Below are positions 7,177 to 15,054 of a stretch of DNA of 35,921 nucleotides, one piece after another (position 1 is the stretch's first letter; each line of letters starts with the position of its first letter). Under the pieces are notes generated by a model. It searched no databases. It saw nothing but the letters and a program-made list of their open reading frames with translations, and was not told where the DNA came from. This DNA is from Candidatus Enterenecus stercoripullorum (GTDB taxonomy: Bacteria; Bacillota; Clostridia; Oscillospirales; Oscillospiraceae): NCBI GenBank assembly GCA_018716015.1, contig DVKM01000013.1:1-35921 (forward strand). Direction: 5' to 3'. Both the position numbers and the translations under genes were made by a program.

Positions 7177-9030
7177 ATGTCTAAGATTATCGGCATCGAC
7201 CTGGGCACGACCAACTCCTGTGTGGCTGTGATGGAGGGCGGCGAGGCCGTCGTCATCCCCAACGCGGAAGGCAACCGCACCACCCCTTCTGTGGTGGCGT
7301 TCTCCAAGGATGGAGAGCGTATGGTGGGCCAGGTGGCCAAACGTCAGGCCATCACCAATCCTGACCGGACGGTCATCTCCATCAAGCGGGAGATGGGCAC
7401 CGATTATAAGGTAAATATCGACGGCAAGAAGTACACCCACCAGGATATCAGCGCCATGATCCTGCAAAAGCTGAAGGCGGACGCCGAGGCCTATCTGGGC
7501 CAGAGCGTCACCGAGGCGGTCATCACGGTCCCCGCCTACTTCACCGACGCCCAGCGCCAGGCCACCAAGGATGCGGGCAAGATCGCCGGGCTGGATGTGA
7601 AGCGGATCATCAACGAGCCCACCGCCGCCGCTCTGGCCTACGGCGTGGACAAGGAGTCCGACCAGAAGATTATGGTCTACGATCTGGGCGGCGGCACCTT
7701 CGACGTGTCCGTGCTGGAAGTGGGCGACGGCGTCATCGAGGTGCTGGCCACCGCCGGCAATAACCGCCTGGGCGGCGACGACTTCGACAAGTGCATCATG
7801 GACTGGATGGCTGCGGAGTTCAAGAAGTCGGAGGGCATCGACCTGACGGGTGACAAAGTCGCCATGCAGCGGCTGAAGGAGGCCGCGGAGAAGGCCAAGA
7901 TCGAGCTCAGTGGCGTCACCTCCACTTCCATCAACCTGCCCTATATTACCGCCGACGCCACCGGGCCCAAGCACCTGGAGCTGACCCTGACCCGGGCCAA
8001 GTTCGACCAGCTCACCGCCCACCTGGTGGAGGCCACCGCCGGCCCTGTGCGCCAGGCAATGAGCGACGCCGGCCTGACGGGCAACGACATCCAGAAGGTG
8101 CTGATGGTGGGCGGCTCCAGCCGGATCCCCGCCGTGCAGGAGATGGTGAAGAAGCTCACCGGCAAGGAGGGCTTCAAGGGCATCAACCCTGACGAGTGCG
8201 TGGCCATCGGCGCGGCCCTTCAGGGCGGCGTGCTGGTGGGCGATGTGAAGGGCCTGCTGCTGCTGGACGTCACCCCCCTGTCCCTGGGCATTGAGACCAT
8301 GGGCGGCGTAATGACTAAGCTCATCGAGCGCAACACCACCATTCCCGCCAAGAAGAGCCAGATCTTCACCACCGCCGCGGACAACCAGACCTCTGTGGAG
8401 GTCCATGTACTCCAGGGCGAGCGTGAAATGGCGCAATACAACAAGACCCTGGGCCGCTTCCATCTGGACGGCATCGCCCCCGCCCGCCGGGGCGTGCCTC
8501 AGATCGAGGTCACCTTCGATATCGATGCCAACGGCATCGTGAACGTGTCCGCCAAGGACCTGGGTACCGGTAAGGAGCAGCATATCACCATCACCTCCTC
8601 CACCAACATGTCCAAGGAGGACGTGGAGAAGGCCGTCCGGGAGGCGGAGCAGTTCGCCGCCGAGGACGCCAAGCGCAAGGAAGAGGTGGACACCCGCAAC
8701 CAGGCCGACCAGATGGTCTACCAGACCGAAAAGACCCTGGAGGACATGGGCGATAAGATCCCCGCTTCCGACAAGTCCGACATCGAGAGCAAGCTCAATG
8801 CCCTGAAGGATACCCTCAAGGGCACCGACACTCAGGCCATCAAGAACGCCACGGAGGAGCTGACGAAGGCCTTCTACGCCGTCAGTGAAAAGCTGTACAG
8901 CCAGCAGGGCGGCCAGGCTGGCCCCGACATGGGCGGAGCTGCCGGCGGAGCTGCCGGCGGCAGCAACGGCGGCGACGACAACGTGGTGGACGCCGACTAT
9001 GAGGTCGTGGACGACGACAACAATAAGTAA
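7177..9030 (+). CDS. dnaK: Chaperone protein DnaK (Hsp70)
   Basis: ATP-driven chaperone that binds exposed hydrophobic peptides, working with DnaJ and GrpE. All Hsp70 marks are visible: phosphate-binding loop [15 protein letters not shown] at the N-terminus, [15 protein letters not shown], the second phosphate loop [29 protein letters not shown], the linker [15 protein letters not shown], and the substrate-binding domain. At 617 residues it is typical of Firmicutes. The C-terminus has a Gly/Ala-rich repeat ([14 protein letters not shown]) and ends in the EEVD-like acidic tail of bacterial DnaK. Start ATG 7177 follows AGGAGG. Confidence 0.98.
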   Translation: MSKIIGIDLGTTNSCVAVMEGGEAVVIPNAEGNRTTPSVVAFSKDGERMVGQVAKRQAITNPDRTVISIKREMGTDYKVNIDGKKYTHQDISAMILQKLKADAEAYLGQSVTEAVITVPAYFTDAQRQATKDAGKIAGLDVKRIINEPTAAALAYGVDKESDQKIMVYDLGGGTFDVSVLEVGDGVIEVLATAGNNRLGGDDFDKCIMDWMAAEFKKSEGIDLTGDKVAMQRLKEAAEKAKIELSGVTSTSINLPYITADATGPKHLELTLTRAKFDQLTAHLVEATAGPVRQAMSDAGLTGNDIQKVLMVGGSSRIPAVQEMVKKLTGKEGFKGINPDECVAIGAALQGGVLVGDVKGLLLLDVTPLSLGIETMGGVMTKLIERNTTIPAKKSQIFTTAADNQTSVEVHVLQGEREMAQYNKTLGRFHLDGIAPARRGVPQIEVTFDIDANGIVNVSAKDLGTGKEQHITITSSTNMSKEDVEKAVREAEQFAAEDAKRKEEVDTRNQADQMVYQTEKTLEDMGDKIPASDKSDIESKLNALKDTLKGTDTQAIKNATEELTKAFYAVSEKLYSQQGGQAGPDMGGAAGGAAGGSNGGDDNVVDADYEVVDDDNNK

Positions 9031-9101
9031 ATCAGCTTTATGGTCCGCGCGGGCGGGGCAGCGCCCCGCCTGCGCGGCGTCATGCGGAGCGTGGAAGGGG
9101 A

Positions 9102-9219
9102 AGCGTGAAGAGTGAAGAGTGAAGAGTGGAGATATTGTATCCCGCGAAGCGCGATGAATCAAAAGGCTCGGCTGCCCCGGAAACCATATCTTCACGCTCA
9201 ACTCTTTCTTCTCCACTCT
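9102..9219. repeat. Inverted-repeat element between dnaK and dnaJ (copy B)
   Basis: Imperfect 34-nt terminal inverted repeats (9102-9135 and 9186-9219; 25 of 34 positions match) flank about 50 nt. The left arm contains three copies of GAAGAGT-type units in tandem. The right half, reverse-complemented, matches copy A at 2779-2851. It looks like a short non-autonomous mobile element placed inside the heat-shock operon; just before it, at 9043-9075, is a strong GC hairpin behind dnaK. Confidence 0.55.
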
Positions 9220-9236
9220 GAAAGTAGGTGAACAAC

Positions 9237-10403
9237 GTGCCCGATCAAAAACGAGATTATTATGAAGTCCTGGGGGTCTCCCGCACCGCCACGGACGAGG
9301 AACTGAAGAAAGCCTATCGGAAGCTGGCCAAACAGTATCACCCGGACATGAATCCGGGCAACAAGGAGGCCGAGGCCAAGTTTAAGGAGGTCAACGAGGC
9401 CTACGAGGTGCTGTCTGATAAGGAAAAGCGGGCAAAGTACGACCAGTTCGGCCATGCTGGGGTAGATCCCAACTTCGGTGCGGGCGGGGGCGGGTTCGGC
9501 GGCTTTGACATGGGAGATCTGGACCTGGGCGACCTGTTTGGCTCCTTCTTCGGCGGGGGCGGGTTCGGCGGCTTCGGCGGAAGCCAACGCCAGGCCAACC
9601 CCAACGCCCCCAAGCGGGGGGCCTCCCTGCGGGCCAACCTGACCATTAACTTCCGGGAGGCCATGTCCGGGGTGGAGAAGGAGATCAGCCTGACCCGGAC
9701 GGAAAACTGCGACACCTGCCACGGAACCGGCTGCGCCGCGGGAACCACGGCGGAGATCTGTCCCGACTGCCACGGCACCGGACAGGTGCGTATTCAGCGG
9801 GGGGGCGGAGGCTTCGCCTTCACCACGACCGCGCCCTGTTCCCGCTGCCGGGGCACCGGGAAGATCATCCATCAGCCCTGCCCCGACTGCCACGGGGACG
9901 GCCAGGTGCGCAAGCACAGGAAGATCAAGGTGCGTATCCCCACCGGCATCGATGACGGACAGACCATCTCCATGCGGGGGGAGGGCAACGGGGGGCTGAA
10001 CGGCGGGCCATCCGGCGACCTGCTGATCAACATCTCCGTCATCCCCGATCCCCGGTTTCAGCGGGAGGGCTCCGACCTGTATCTGGAGCAGCCAGTGTCT
10101 TTCACCCAGGCTGCCCTGGGCGCACAGCTCCAGATCGACACCATCGACGGCAAGGTGAAGTACAACCTGCCCTCCGGCACCCAGACGGGCACCACCTTCC
10201 GCCTGCGGGGTAAGGGCGCGCCCATGGTCAACGGCCGGGGCCGGGGCGACCAGTACGTCACTGTGCGGGTCCAGGTACCTACCAATCTCACCGAGCAGCA
10301 GCGCCGCGCGCTGGAGAACTATGCACAGACCATGGGGGAAGGCTCACCGGCGCCAGCCACGCCAGTACGAGACTTCTTTGAAAAGAAACGCAAGAAAAAG
10401 TGA
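9237..10403 (+). CDS. dnaJ: Chaperone protein DnaJ (Hsp40)
   Basis: Co-chaperone that delivers clients to DnaK and stimulates its ATPase. Domains in order: J domain (about 6-70) with the HPD motif in [10 protein letters not shown]; Gly/Phe-rich linker; zinc region with four CxxCxGxG repeats ([32 protein letters not shown]); C-terminal client domains. GTG 9237 is preferred because AGGTGA lies 5 nt upstream, giving 388 residues; GTG at 9228 is in frame but sits inside that ribosome site. Last gene of the operon, followed by a strong terminator. Confidence 0.95.
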   Translation: MPDQKRDYYEVLGVSRTATDEELKKAYRKLAKQYHPDMNPGNKEAEAKFKEVNEAYEVLSDKEKRAKYDQFGHAGVDPNFGAGGGGFGGFDMGDLDLGDLFGSFFGGGGFGGFGGSQRQANPNAPKRGASLRANLTINFREAMSGVEKEISLTRTENCDTCHGTGCAAGTTAEICPDCHGTGQVRIQRGGGGFAFTTTAPCSRCRGTGKIIHQPCPDCHGDGQVRKHRKIKVRIPTGIDDGQTISMRGEGNGGLNGGPSGDLLINISVIPDPRFQREGSDLYLEQPVSFTQAALGAQLQIDTIDGKVKYNLPSGTQTGTTFRLRGKGAPMVNGRGRGDQYVTVRVQVPTNLTEQQRRALENYAQTMGEGSPAPATPVRDFFEKKRKKK

Positions 10404-10404
10404 T

Positions 10405-10440
10405 AAAAAATTGCCAGCCCATTCGGGCTGGCAATTTTTT
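10405..10440. terminator. Bidirectional terminator after dnaJ
   Basis: A-tract, stem TTGCCAGCCC/GGGCTGGCAA with loop ATTC, T-tract. Serves dnaJ and the converging gene at 10477-10884. Confidence 0.95.
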
Positions 10441-10476
10441 ATGCCTGGGGGAAAGCTGCGGGCCGGAAAAAACTTC

Positions 10477-10884
10477 TCAGCAGTCCACGGTAATGTTGTC
10501 CGTACCGTGGGCCTCGAACTCGTCGATGTAGGCGTCGATGCGACGGTTGAGCTCATCCAGATTGCTCTCGTCGATGGGCACGTCGTCCATATCCCGGCGG
10601 GCCAGGTCCTCCGCCAGAATCTCAAAGAACACATTATTCTCATACTCCATAATGGCCTCGTGAATGCCGCCCTCGGCAAAGGCCCGGGAGGGGATGACCT
10701 CCCCCTGATACAGCTCGGCCAGGGTGGGCATGCCCTCCTTGGCCGCCTTGGAGAACAGCAGGCTTTCCACTTCGTCGTAATCCTTGAACCGGTCCTCCCC
10801 CCGGGTGGAGTTGAGGATCCAGTTGCCGATGTAAACCATGTCCAGCAGACGGCGAAACTGCTTGCGGGTCAGTTCCAGTTCCAT
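10477..10884 (-). CDS. Conserved-looking hypothetical protein (135 aa)
   Basis: I do not recognise a named family. The protein is soluble and very acidic at its C-terminal half (DMDDVPIDESNLDELNRRID), mostly helical, with no membrane segment or signal peptide and a single terminal Cys. Its opening MELELTRKQFRRLLDMVYIG and the segment YDEVESLLFSKAAKEGM look like a small all-alpha domain. Start ATG 10884 follows GGAGGG by 9 nt and a good promoter lies at 10980-10953, so it is a genuine monocistronic gene. It ends against the dnaJ terminator. Confidence 0.8.
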   Translation of the reverse strand: MELELTRKQFRRLLDMVYIGNWILNSTRGEDRFKDYDEVESLLFSKAAKEGMPTLAELYQGEVIPSRAFAEGGIHEAIMEYENNVFFEILAEDLARRDMDDVPIDESNLDELNRRIDAYIDEFEAHGTDNITVDC

Positions 10885-10952
10885 GGTCGAAGCCCTCCTT
10901 TTTGACTGGGATCTGAGGATGGGGCAGATTGGCTGCCAGGATTGTACCCTAT

Positions 10953-10980
10953 TTTATACGGCATCCCGGTGGTTTGTCAA
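10953..10980 (-). promoter_or_regulatory. Sigma-A promoter of the 135-aa gene
   Basis: Minus strand TTGACA (10980-10975), 16-nt spacer, TATAAA (10958-10953). Confidence 0.8.
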
Positions 10981-11044
10981 TGGGCATACTTGCTGTTTCA
11001 GGAACATATATTCAGGTAGCTTGACGGAACGGAGCGTGATACCA

Positions 11045-11674
11045 TTGGCGGAGCACACGGGGGAGAACAGAATCATTCTGCAGGGCGGGGTGGCCGCCCC
11101 TCCGGCCTTTTCCCACCGGAATCACGGGGTGGACTACTATACCATTCCCCTGCGGGTGCCCAGACTGTCCGGGGCGGAGGATCTGGTCAACCTGATTAGC
11201 GCCGACCCGGACCCTGCGCTGTGGAAGCCGGAAGGGTGGGTGGAGATCGAAGGCGAGGTGCGTTCCTACAACAACCGCACGGGGGTGGGCAGCCGGCTGG
11301 TGATCACCGTGCTGGTGCGCGCCGCCCGGCCCACCCGGCCGGGGGAGGGGGAGAACCACCTGATGCTGTCCGGGGCGCTGTGCAAGCCCCCTGTACGCCG
11401 GCGCACCCCTCTGGGCCGGGAGATCTGCGATTTGCTGCTGGCGGTGAACCGGCCCTATGGTCGGGCGGACTATCTGCCCTGCATTGCCTGGGGATCCCTG
11501 GCGGTGTTGTGCGGCGGAATGAAGGTGGGAGATCATCTGCGCCTGGAGGGGCGGCTGCAAAGCCGGCAGTACCGCAAGGTGGTGGACGGGCAGGAGACAA
11601 CCCGCACCGCCTACGAGGTGTCGGTGATGAACCTGCTGCCCCCATTGGGGGAGGAGGAAGTGCCGGGGGTTTAG
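11045..11674 (+). CDS. Single-stranded DNA-binding-like protein with two OB folds
   Basis: Predicted ssDNA-binding protein made of two SSB-type OB domains in one chain. Domain 1 (about 8-93) carries ILQGGVAAPP, YYTIPLRVPRLSG and VEIEGEVRSYNN; domain 2 (about 104-196) carries LMLSGALCKPP, RPYGRADYLPCIAWG and LRLEGRLQSRQYRK. Each thus has the strand-loop pattern of SSB (ILxG..., EGxxxSxxY). Normal bacterial SSB has one OB fold and an acidic tail ending DDDIPF; here there is no such tail. TTG 11045 is preferred (10 nt after GGAG, giving MAEHTGEN); GTG 11036 is an alternative. It converges on the UDG gene, overlapping by 4 nt. Confidence 0.75.
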   Translation: MAEHTGENRIILQGGVAAPPAFSHRNHGVDYYTIPLRVPRLSGAEDLVNLISADPDPALWKPEGWVEIEGEVRSYNNRTGVGSRLVITVLVRAARPTRPGEGENHLMLSGALCKPPVRRRTPLGREICDLLLAVNRPYGRADYLPCIAWGSLAVLCGGMKVGDHLRLEGRLQSRQYRKVVDGQETTRTAYEVSVMNLLPPLGEEEVPGV

Positions 11675-12240
11675 TAAGTGCGTGGGCACACCTGGCGGAT
11701 CTTCTCCCGGATGGCGCGCAGGTCCACAAAGGTGTCCGGCTTCTTGCCCGGGTCCCGGAGCAGAGCGGCGGGGTGGTAGATAGAAGTATACCAGATGCCG
11801 TCCTTCTCCACCCACTGGCCGTGTTCCTTGGTGATCTTGTAGTCGTCGTGGATCAGGCGGTTGGCGGCGATGCGCCCCAGGCACACAATGATTTTGGGCC
11901 CCACCAGGGCGATCTGTTCCCGCAGGTAGCCGATGCAGGCGTCCTGCTCGGTGTTCAGCGGATCCCGGTTCCGGGGCGGGCGACACTTGACAATGTTGGC
12001 GATGTAGAAATTCTTGTCCCGGTAGAGGCCGATGAGGGAGAGCATGTCGTCCAGCAGCTGGCCGCCCCGGCCCACGAAGGGCTCTCCCTGGAGATCCTCG
12101 TTTTCCCCGGGGCCCTCGCCCACGAACATGACTTCCGCATCCTTCTGCCCTGCGCCGAACACCACATGGGTGCGGCTGTCCGCCAGGGCGCAGCGCTGGC
12201 AGGCCAGGCACCGCCGCTCTAATTCTTCCCAGTTTGCCAT
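11671..12240 (-). CDS. Family 4 uracil-DNA glycosylase (Fe-S)
   Basis: Removes uracil from DNA to start base-excision repair. The iron-sulphur cysteines are present with family-4 spacing: C14 and C17 in CLACQRC, C86 in NIVKCRPPRNRDP and C102. Active-site motif GEGPGENEDLQGEPFVGRGG and the second motif HPAALLRDP are clear. Length 189 is typical. Start ATG 12240 has a weak purine-rich site (GGGGGA) upstream. Its 3' end overlaps the SSB-like gene by 4 nt on the other strand. Confidence 0.93.
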   Translation of the reverse strand: MANWEELERRCLACQRCALADSRTHVVFGAGQKDAEVMFVGEGPGENEDLQGEPFVGRGGQLLDDMLSLIGLYRDKNFYIANIVKCRPPRNRDPLNTEQDACIGYLREQIALVGPKIIVCLGRIAANRLIHDDYKITKEHGQWVEKDGIWYTSIYHPAALLRDPGKKPDTFVDLRAIREKIRQVCPRTY

Positions 12241-12642
12241 GGGTCATTCCCCCTGCATCATCATTTCTTTTAGGCTATGATACCACAAAAACACCGGGAT
12301 GGCTATGGGGAAAAGCCAGCGGGCCGCTCCTGAGAGGGGGCGGCCCGTTTGTGCGTCCACCCCGCCGGGATGCGGGAAAGCACACAAAAAATCGAGGGAA
12401 AACAAGAAATATCTGGACAAATTCCCTTTGATATGGTAAATTGAAATCGCCAAGGAGGGGAGCGGCAATTGTGGGCCGGGGATGCCCTTGGCAAGGAGGA
12501 TGATGCGCTCCTTTGAGGGTTTCGCTGGTTTTGTCCCGGGTGGGATCGCGTTTGACTATAATTATATAATGGGAGCTATCGGGATGATTGTGCCGACCAT
12601 GCGTGTTTGGTTCCCCGCGGTTCAGAATATGAGGTGACAGTG
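12241..12642. other. Intergenic stretch with no clear gene
   Basis: Contains a GC hairpin (CGGGCCGC/GCGGCCCG around 12328-12353), a possible plus promoter TGGACA (12414-12419)-17 nt-TAAATT (12437-12442), two purine-rich AAGGAGG tracts (12452, 12494) and two TATAAT hexamers (12557-12562, 12565-12570) that lack a well-placed -35. No reading frame with normal codon use was found. It probably holds the promoter and leader of the 62-aa gene. Confidence 0.5.
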
Positions 12643-12831
12643 ATGAAATGGAACCGAAGTTTGGCCGGAAAGATCGCCGCCAGCGGTGCTGTGATGGGCC
12701 TGCTAGTGCTGTACACGCTGCACTGGATTTCCGCGCCGGTTTACGCGGCCCTGACCATGGTGGTGCTTCTCTGCTTCTGGCGATTCAGTCCCAAGGGTAA
12801 CAATAGCGACAGGGATGCCCGAGCCCGCTGA
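12643..12831 (+). CDS. Small two-helix membrane protein (62 aa)
   Basis: I do not recognise a family. Two hydrophobic helices (about 13-28 and 30-45) are joined by a short turn (HWISAP), followed by a charged tail ending RDARAR. ATG 12643 follows GAGGTGA by 5 nt; an in-frame GTG farther upstream (12607) has no ribosome site and is rejected. The T-box promoter of aspS starts 117 nt downstream. Function unknown. Confidence 0.55.
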   Translation: MKWNRSLAGKIAASGAVMGLLVLYTLHWISAPVYAALTMVVLLCFWRFSPKGNNSDRDARAR

Positions 12832-12947
12832 TTGCCCGGGAGGAGGAACGGCATCTCCGGCATGACGCCGCCGGCCATTTGGGATTTTCCCGCAAAAAAT
12901 GGGGCCACAGCTGAGTAAACCCTGGGCAGAATGCCGAAAAATTGCCA

Positions 12948-12976
12948 TTGACTTTGCCCCATTTCTGGGGTAGAAT
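12948..12976 (+). promoter_or_regulatory. Sigma-A promoter of the aspS-gatCAB leader
   Basis: TTGACT (12948-12953), 17-nt spacer, TAGAAT (12971-12976). Confidence 0.88.
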
Positions 12977-12982
12977 AACTTC

Positions 12983-13270
12983 AATCCAATAAAGCAAAGG
13001 CATCGACGAAGACCGCCTCCCATGGCGTCCGACAGAGAACGCGGGCCACCGACTGAGAGCCCGCCGCGGAAAGACGGGATGGCGCAACGCTTCTGAGCCG
13101 GCGGTTCGAACCCCCAAAGACGGTGCGGTGTAGGGCTGCCCGTCCTCCCCACGTTACCGGGGCTCGAGAGAGGTCCCTTGCTGGAGGGGCAACGCGGGTG
13201 GTACCGCGGAAATCATACTGTGACTTCCGTCCCGGATTGTACAAACGTACAATCCGGGACTTTTATTTTT
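12983..13270 (+). promoter_or_regulatory. T-box leader of aspS-gatCAB
   Basis: tRNA-sensing leader. The T-box sequence GGGTGGTACCGCGGA is at 13196-13210 and the terminator follows at 13229-13270. Stem I covers roughly 13000-13110. A candidate specifier AAC (Asn) is at 13086-13088; Asp codons also occur, so the assignment is by position and context. Sensing uncharged tRNA-Asn would match an operon that makes Asn-tRNA by amidation. Confidence 0.9.
13229..13270 (+). terminator. Regulated terminator of the aspS T-box
   Basis: Perfect 14-bp stem GTCCCGGATTGTAC/GTACAATCCGGGAC with an AAAC loop, followed by TTTTATTTTT. Confidence 0.95.
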
Positions 13271-13401
13271 GTGGGGTCCCACCGAAGCCCAGCAGCACGG
13301 GCTGGGTAGGGGGAGAAAGCGCAAGAGAGCGGGCGCCGCTTTCGCCGCAGGCGGAACGGGCGCACAGCGGACTTTGCGACGATGAGAAAGGACTGAGAAA
13401 C

Positions 13402-14721
13402 ATGAAGTTCGTCACTGGCGAAACGAAACAGACCATCAGCTATCAGACCATCGCGGAGGGCGGGCTCAATCATCAGTCCGTCACTGTCCACGGCGCGGTC
13501 CATGCCCTGCGGGATATGGGAGGCATCACCTTTCTGACCCTGCGCATGGCAGACGGGGCCATCCAGTGCGTGTGTGCCCCGGAGGTTGTCCCCCGGGGAC
13601 TGGCCGAGGAGTGCGCCGTGGAGCTGTCCGGCACGGTGCGCACGGAGCCCCGAGCTCCCGGCGGCTGGGAGATTGGGGTGGAGTCCATCGCTGTACTGAC
13701 CCGGCCCGCCGCCCCCATGCCCGTGTCCCTGGGCAAGCGGAAGCTGGGGCTGCACCTAGACACCGAGCTGCCCCTGCGGCCGGTGATCCTCCGGGACCTG
13801 CGCCGCCGGGCGGTGTTCAAGATCCAGGAGGGGCTGACCCGGGCCTTCCGGGAATACCTCACTGGGGTGGGGTTTACCGAGATTCATACCCCCAAGATCG
13901 TCAGCGCCGGGGCGGAGGGGGGCTCCAACATCTTCAAGCTGGACTACTTCGGCAAGAAGGCCTACCTGGCCCAGTCCCCCCAGATTTACAAGCAGACCAT
14001 GGTGGGGGTGTATGAGCGGGTATTTGAGGTGGGCCCCGTCTTCCGGGCGGAAAAGCATGCCACGGCCCGGCATCTCAACGAGTACACCGGCCTGGACTTT
14101 GAGATGGGATATATCCGGTCCATCTACGACGTGATGGAGGTGGAGACGGGATTCCTGGCCTATGCCATGGCGCTGCTGAAACGAGAATATAGCCGGGAGG
14201 TGGCGCTGCTGGGAGTGGTTCTGCCCGATGTAACCAAGATTCCTTGCCTGCGCTTTGATGAGGCTAAACGGCTGGCCGCCGAAAAATATGGGTATCAGAT
14301 TCGGGATCCCTTTGACCTGGAGCCGGAGGAGGAGGCCCACATCGGCCGGTACGCCAGGGAGGAGATGGGCAGCGACTTGGTGTTTATCACCCACTACCCC
14401 GCCAAGAAGCGGCCTTTCTACGCCATGGACGACCTAGAGGACCCCAAGTACACCCTGTCCTTTGATCTTTTGTTCCGGGGGCTGGAGGTGACCACCGGCG
14501 GCCAGCGCATCCACGACTACCACCAGCAGGTGGCCAAGATGGAGGGCCGGGGGATGGACCCGGCGGACTTTGAGAGCTACCTGATGATCCACAAGTGCGG
14601 CATGCCCCCCCACGGGGGGCTGGGAATTGGCCTGGAGCGGCTGACCATGCAGCTGTGCTCACTGGACAACATCCGCGCCGCCAGCCTGTTCCCCCGGGAC
14701 CGCAGCCGCCTGGACCCCTGA
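13402..14721 (+). CDS. aspS: Archaeal-type aspartate--tRNA(Asp/Asn) ligase
   Basis: Class II synthetase loading aspartate. At 439 residues it is the short archaeal-like form (AspS2), lacking the GAD insertion of the ~590-residue bacterial enzyme. N-terminal OB anticodon domain (about 15-105), then the catalytic core: motif 2 in FRAEKHATARHLNEYTGLDF and motif 3 in HGGLGIGLERLTM. Because gatCAB follows directly and the leader looks Asn-responsive, it is probably non-discriminating and forms Asp-tRNA(Asn) for amidation (inference; alternatively it also serves Asp-tRNA(Asp)). ATG 13402 is preceded by AAAGGA. Longer in-frame readings run through the T-box and are rejected. Confidence 0.92.
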   Translation: MKFVTGETKQTISYQTIAEGGLNHQSVTVHGAVHALRDMGGITFLTLRMADGAIQCVCAPEVVPRGLAEECAVELSGTVRTEPRAPGGWEIGVESIAVLTRPAAPMPVSLGKRKLGLHLDTELPLRPVILRDLRRRAVFKIQEGLTRAFREYLTGVGFTEIHTPKIVSAGAEGGSNIFKLDYFGKKAYLAQSPQIYKQTMVGVYERVFEVGPVFRAEKHATARHLNEYTGLDFEMGYIRSIYDVMEVETGFLAYAMALLKREYSREVALLGVVLPDVTKIPCLRFDEAKRLAAEKYGYQIRDPFDLEPEEEAHIGRYAREEMGSDLVFITHYPAKKRPFYAMDDLEDPKYTLSFDLLFRGLEVTTGGQRIHDYHQQVAKMEGRGMDPADFESYLMIHKCGMPPHGGLGIGLERLTMQLCSLDNIRAASLFPRDRSRLDP

Positions 14722-14752
14722 TGAAAACGCCATAAGAGAGGAAGCGTGAGCC

Positions 14753-15040
14753 ATGAAGATCACCACTGAAATGGTAGAGTATATTTCCCAGCTGTCCCGG
14801 CTGTCCCTGCCGGAGGAGGAAAAACAGGCCATGACCGCCCAGCTGGAGCAGATTGTGGACTATATGGACGTCTTAAATCAGCTGGACACCACCGGCATTG
14901 AGCCCATGAGCCATGTGTTCCCGGTGAAAAACGTGCTCCGGGAGGACGTGGTGGAGCCCTCCTTTGACCGGGCGTTGCTGCTGGCCAACGCGCCGGTGCC
15001 CGACGAAGAGGCGTTCCTCACGCCCAAGAGCGTGGAGTGA
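14753..15040 (+). CDS. gatC: Asp/Glu-tRNA amidotransferase subunit C
   Basis: Small subunit that helps assemble GatA with GatB in the transamidosome. The 95 residues show the family pattern: VEYISQLSRLSLPEEEKQAM, then LEQIVDYMDVLNQLDTTGIE, PMSHVFPVKNVLREDVV and the C-terminal FLTPKSVE. Start ATG 14753 follows GAGGAAG. It is 31 nt after aspS and 14 nt before gatA. Confidence 0.95.
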   Translation: MKITTEMVEYISQLSRLSLPEEEKQAMTAQLEQIVDYMDVLNQLDTTGIEPMSHVFPVKNVLREDVVEPSFDRALLLANAPVPDEEAFLTPKSVE

Positions 15041-15054
15041 GAGGGGGAGAAGAT

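Noticed and set aside
9103-9129. Tandem GAAGAGT units considered as a CRISPR or VNTR start
   Set aside because: Only three short units without spacers; explained better as the arm of the inverted-repeat element.
7153-9216. Open reading frame of about 690 codons on the strand opposite dnaK
   Set aside because: It is the mirror of a highly conserved gene with G/C third positions; the product is His/Gly/Val-rich with no recognisable domain, and it runs through the intergenic repeat.
12466-12517. Short leader-peptide-like frame starting at TTG near 12470
   Set aside because: About 15 codons with a good purine tract upstream but no stalling motif or attenuator partner that I can identify.
12498-12632. 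Possible 44-codon frame ending at the ribosome site of the 62-aa gene
   Set aside because: The ATG touches the AAGGAGG tract, third positions are not G/C-rich as elsewhere, and it contains two TATAAT hexamers; more likely promoter DNA.
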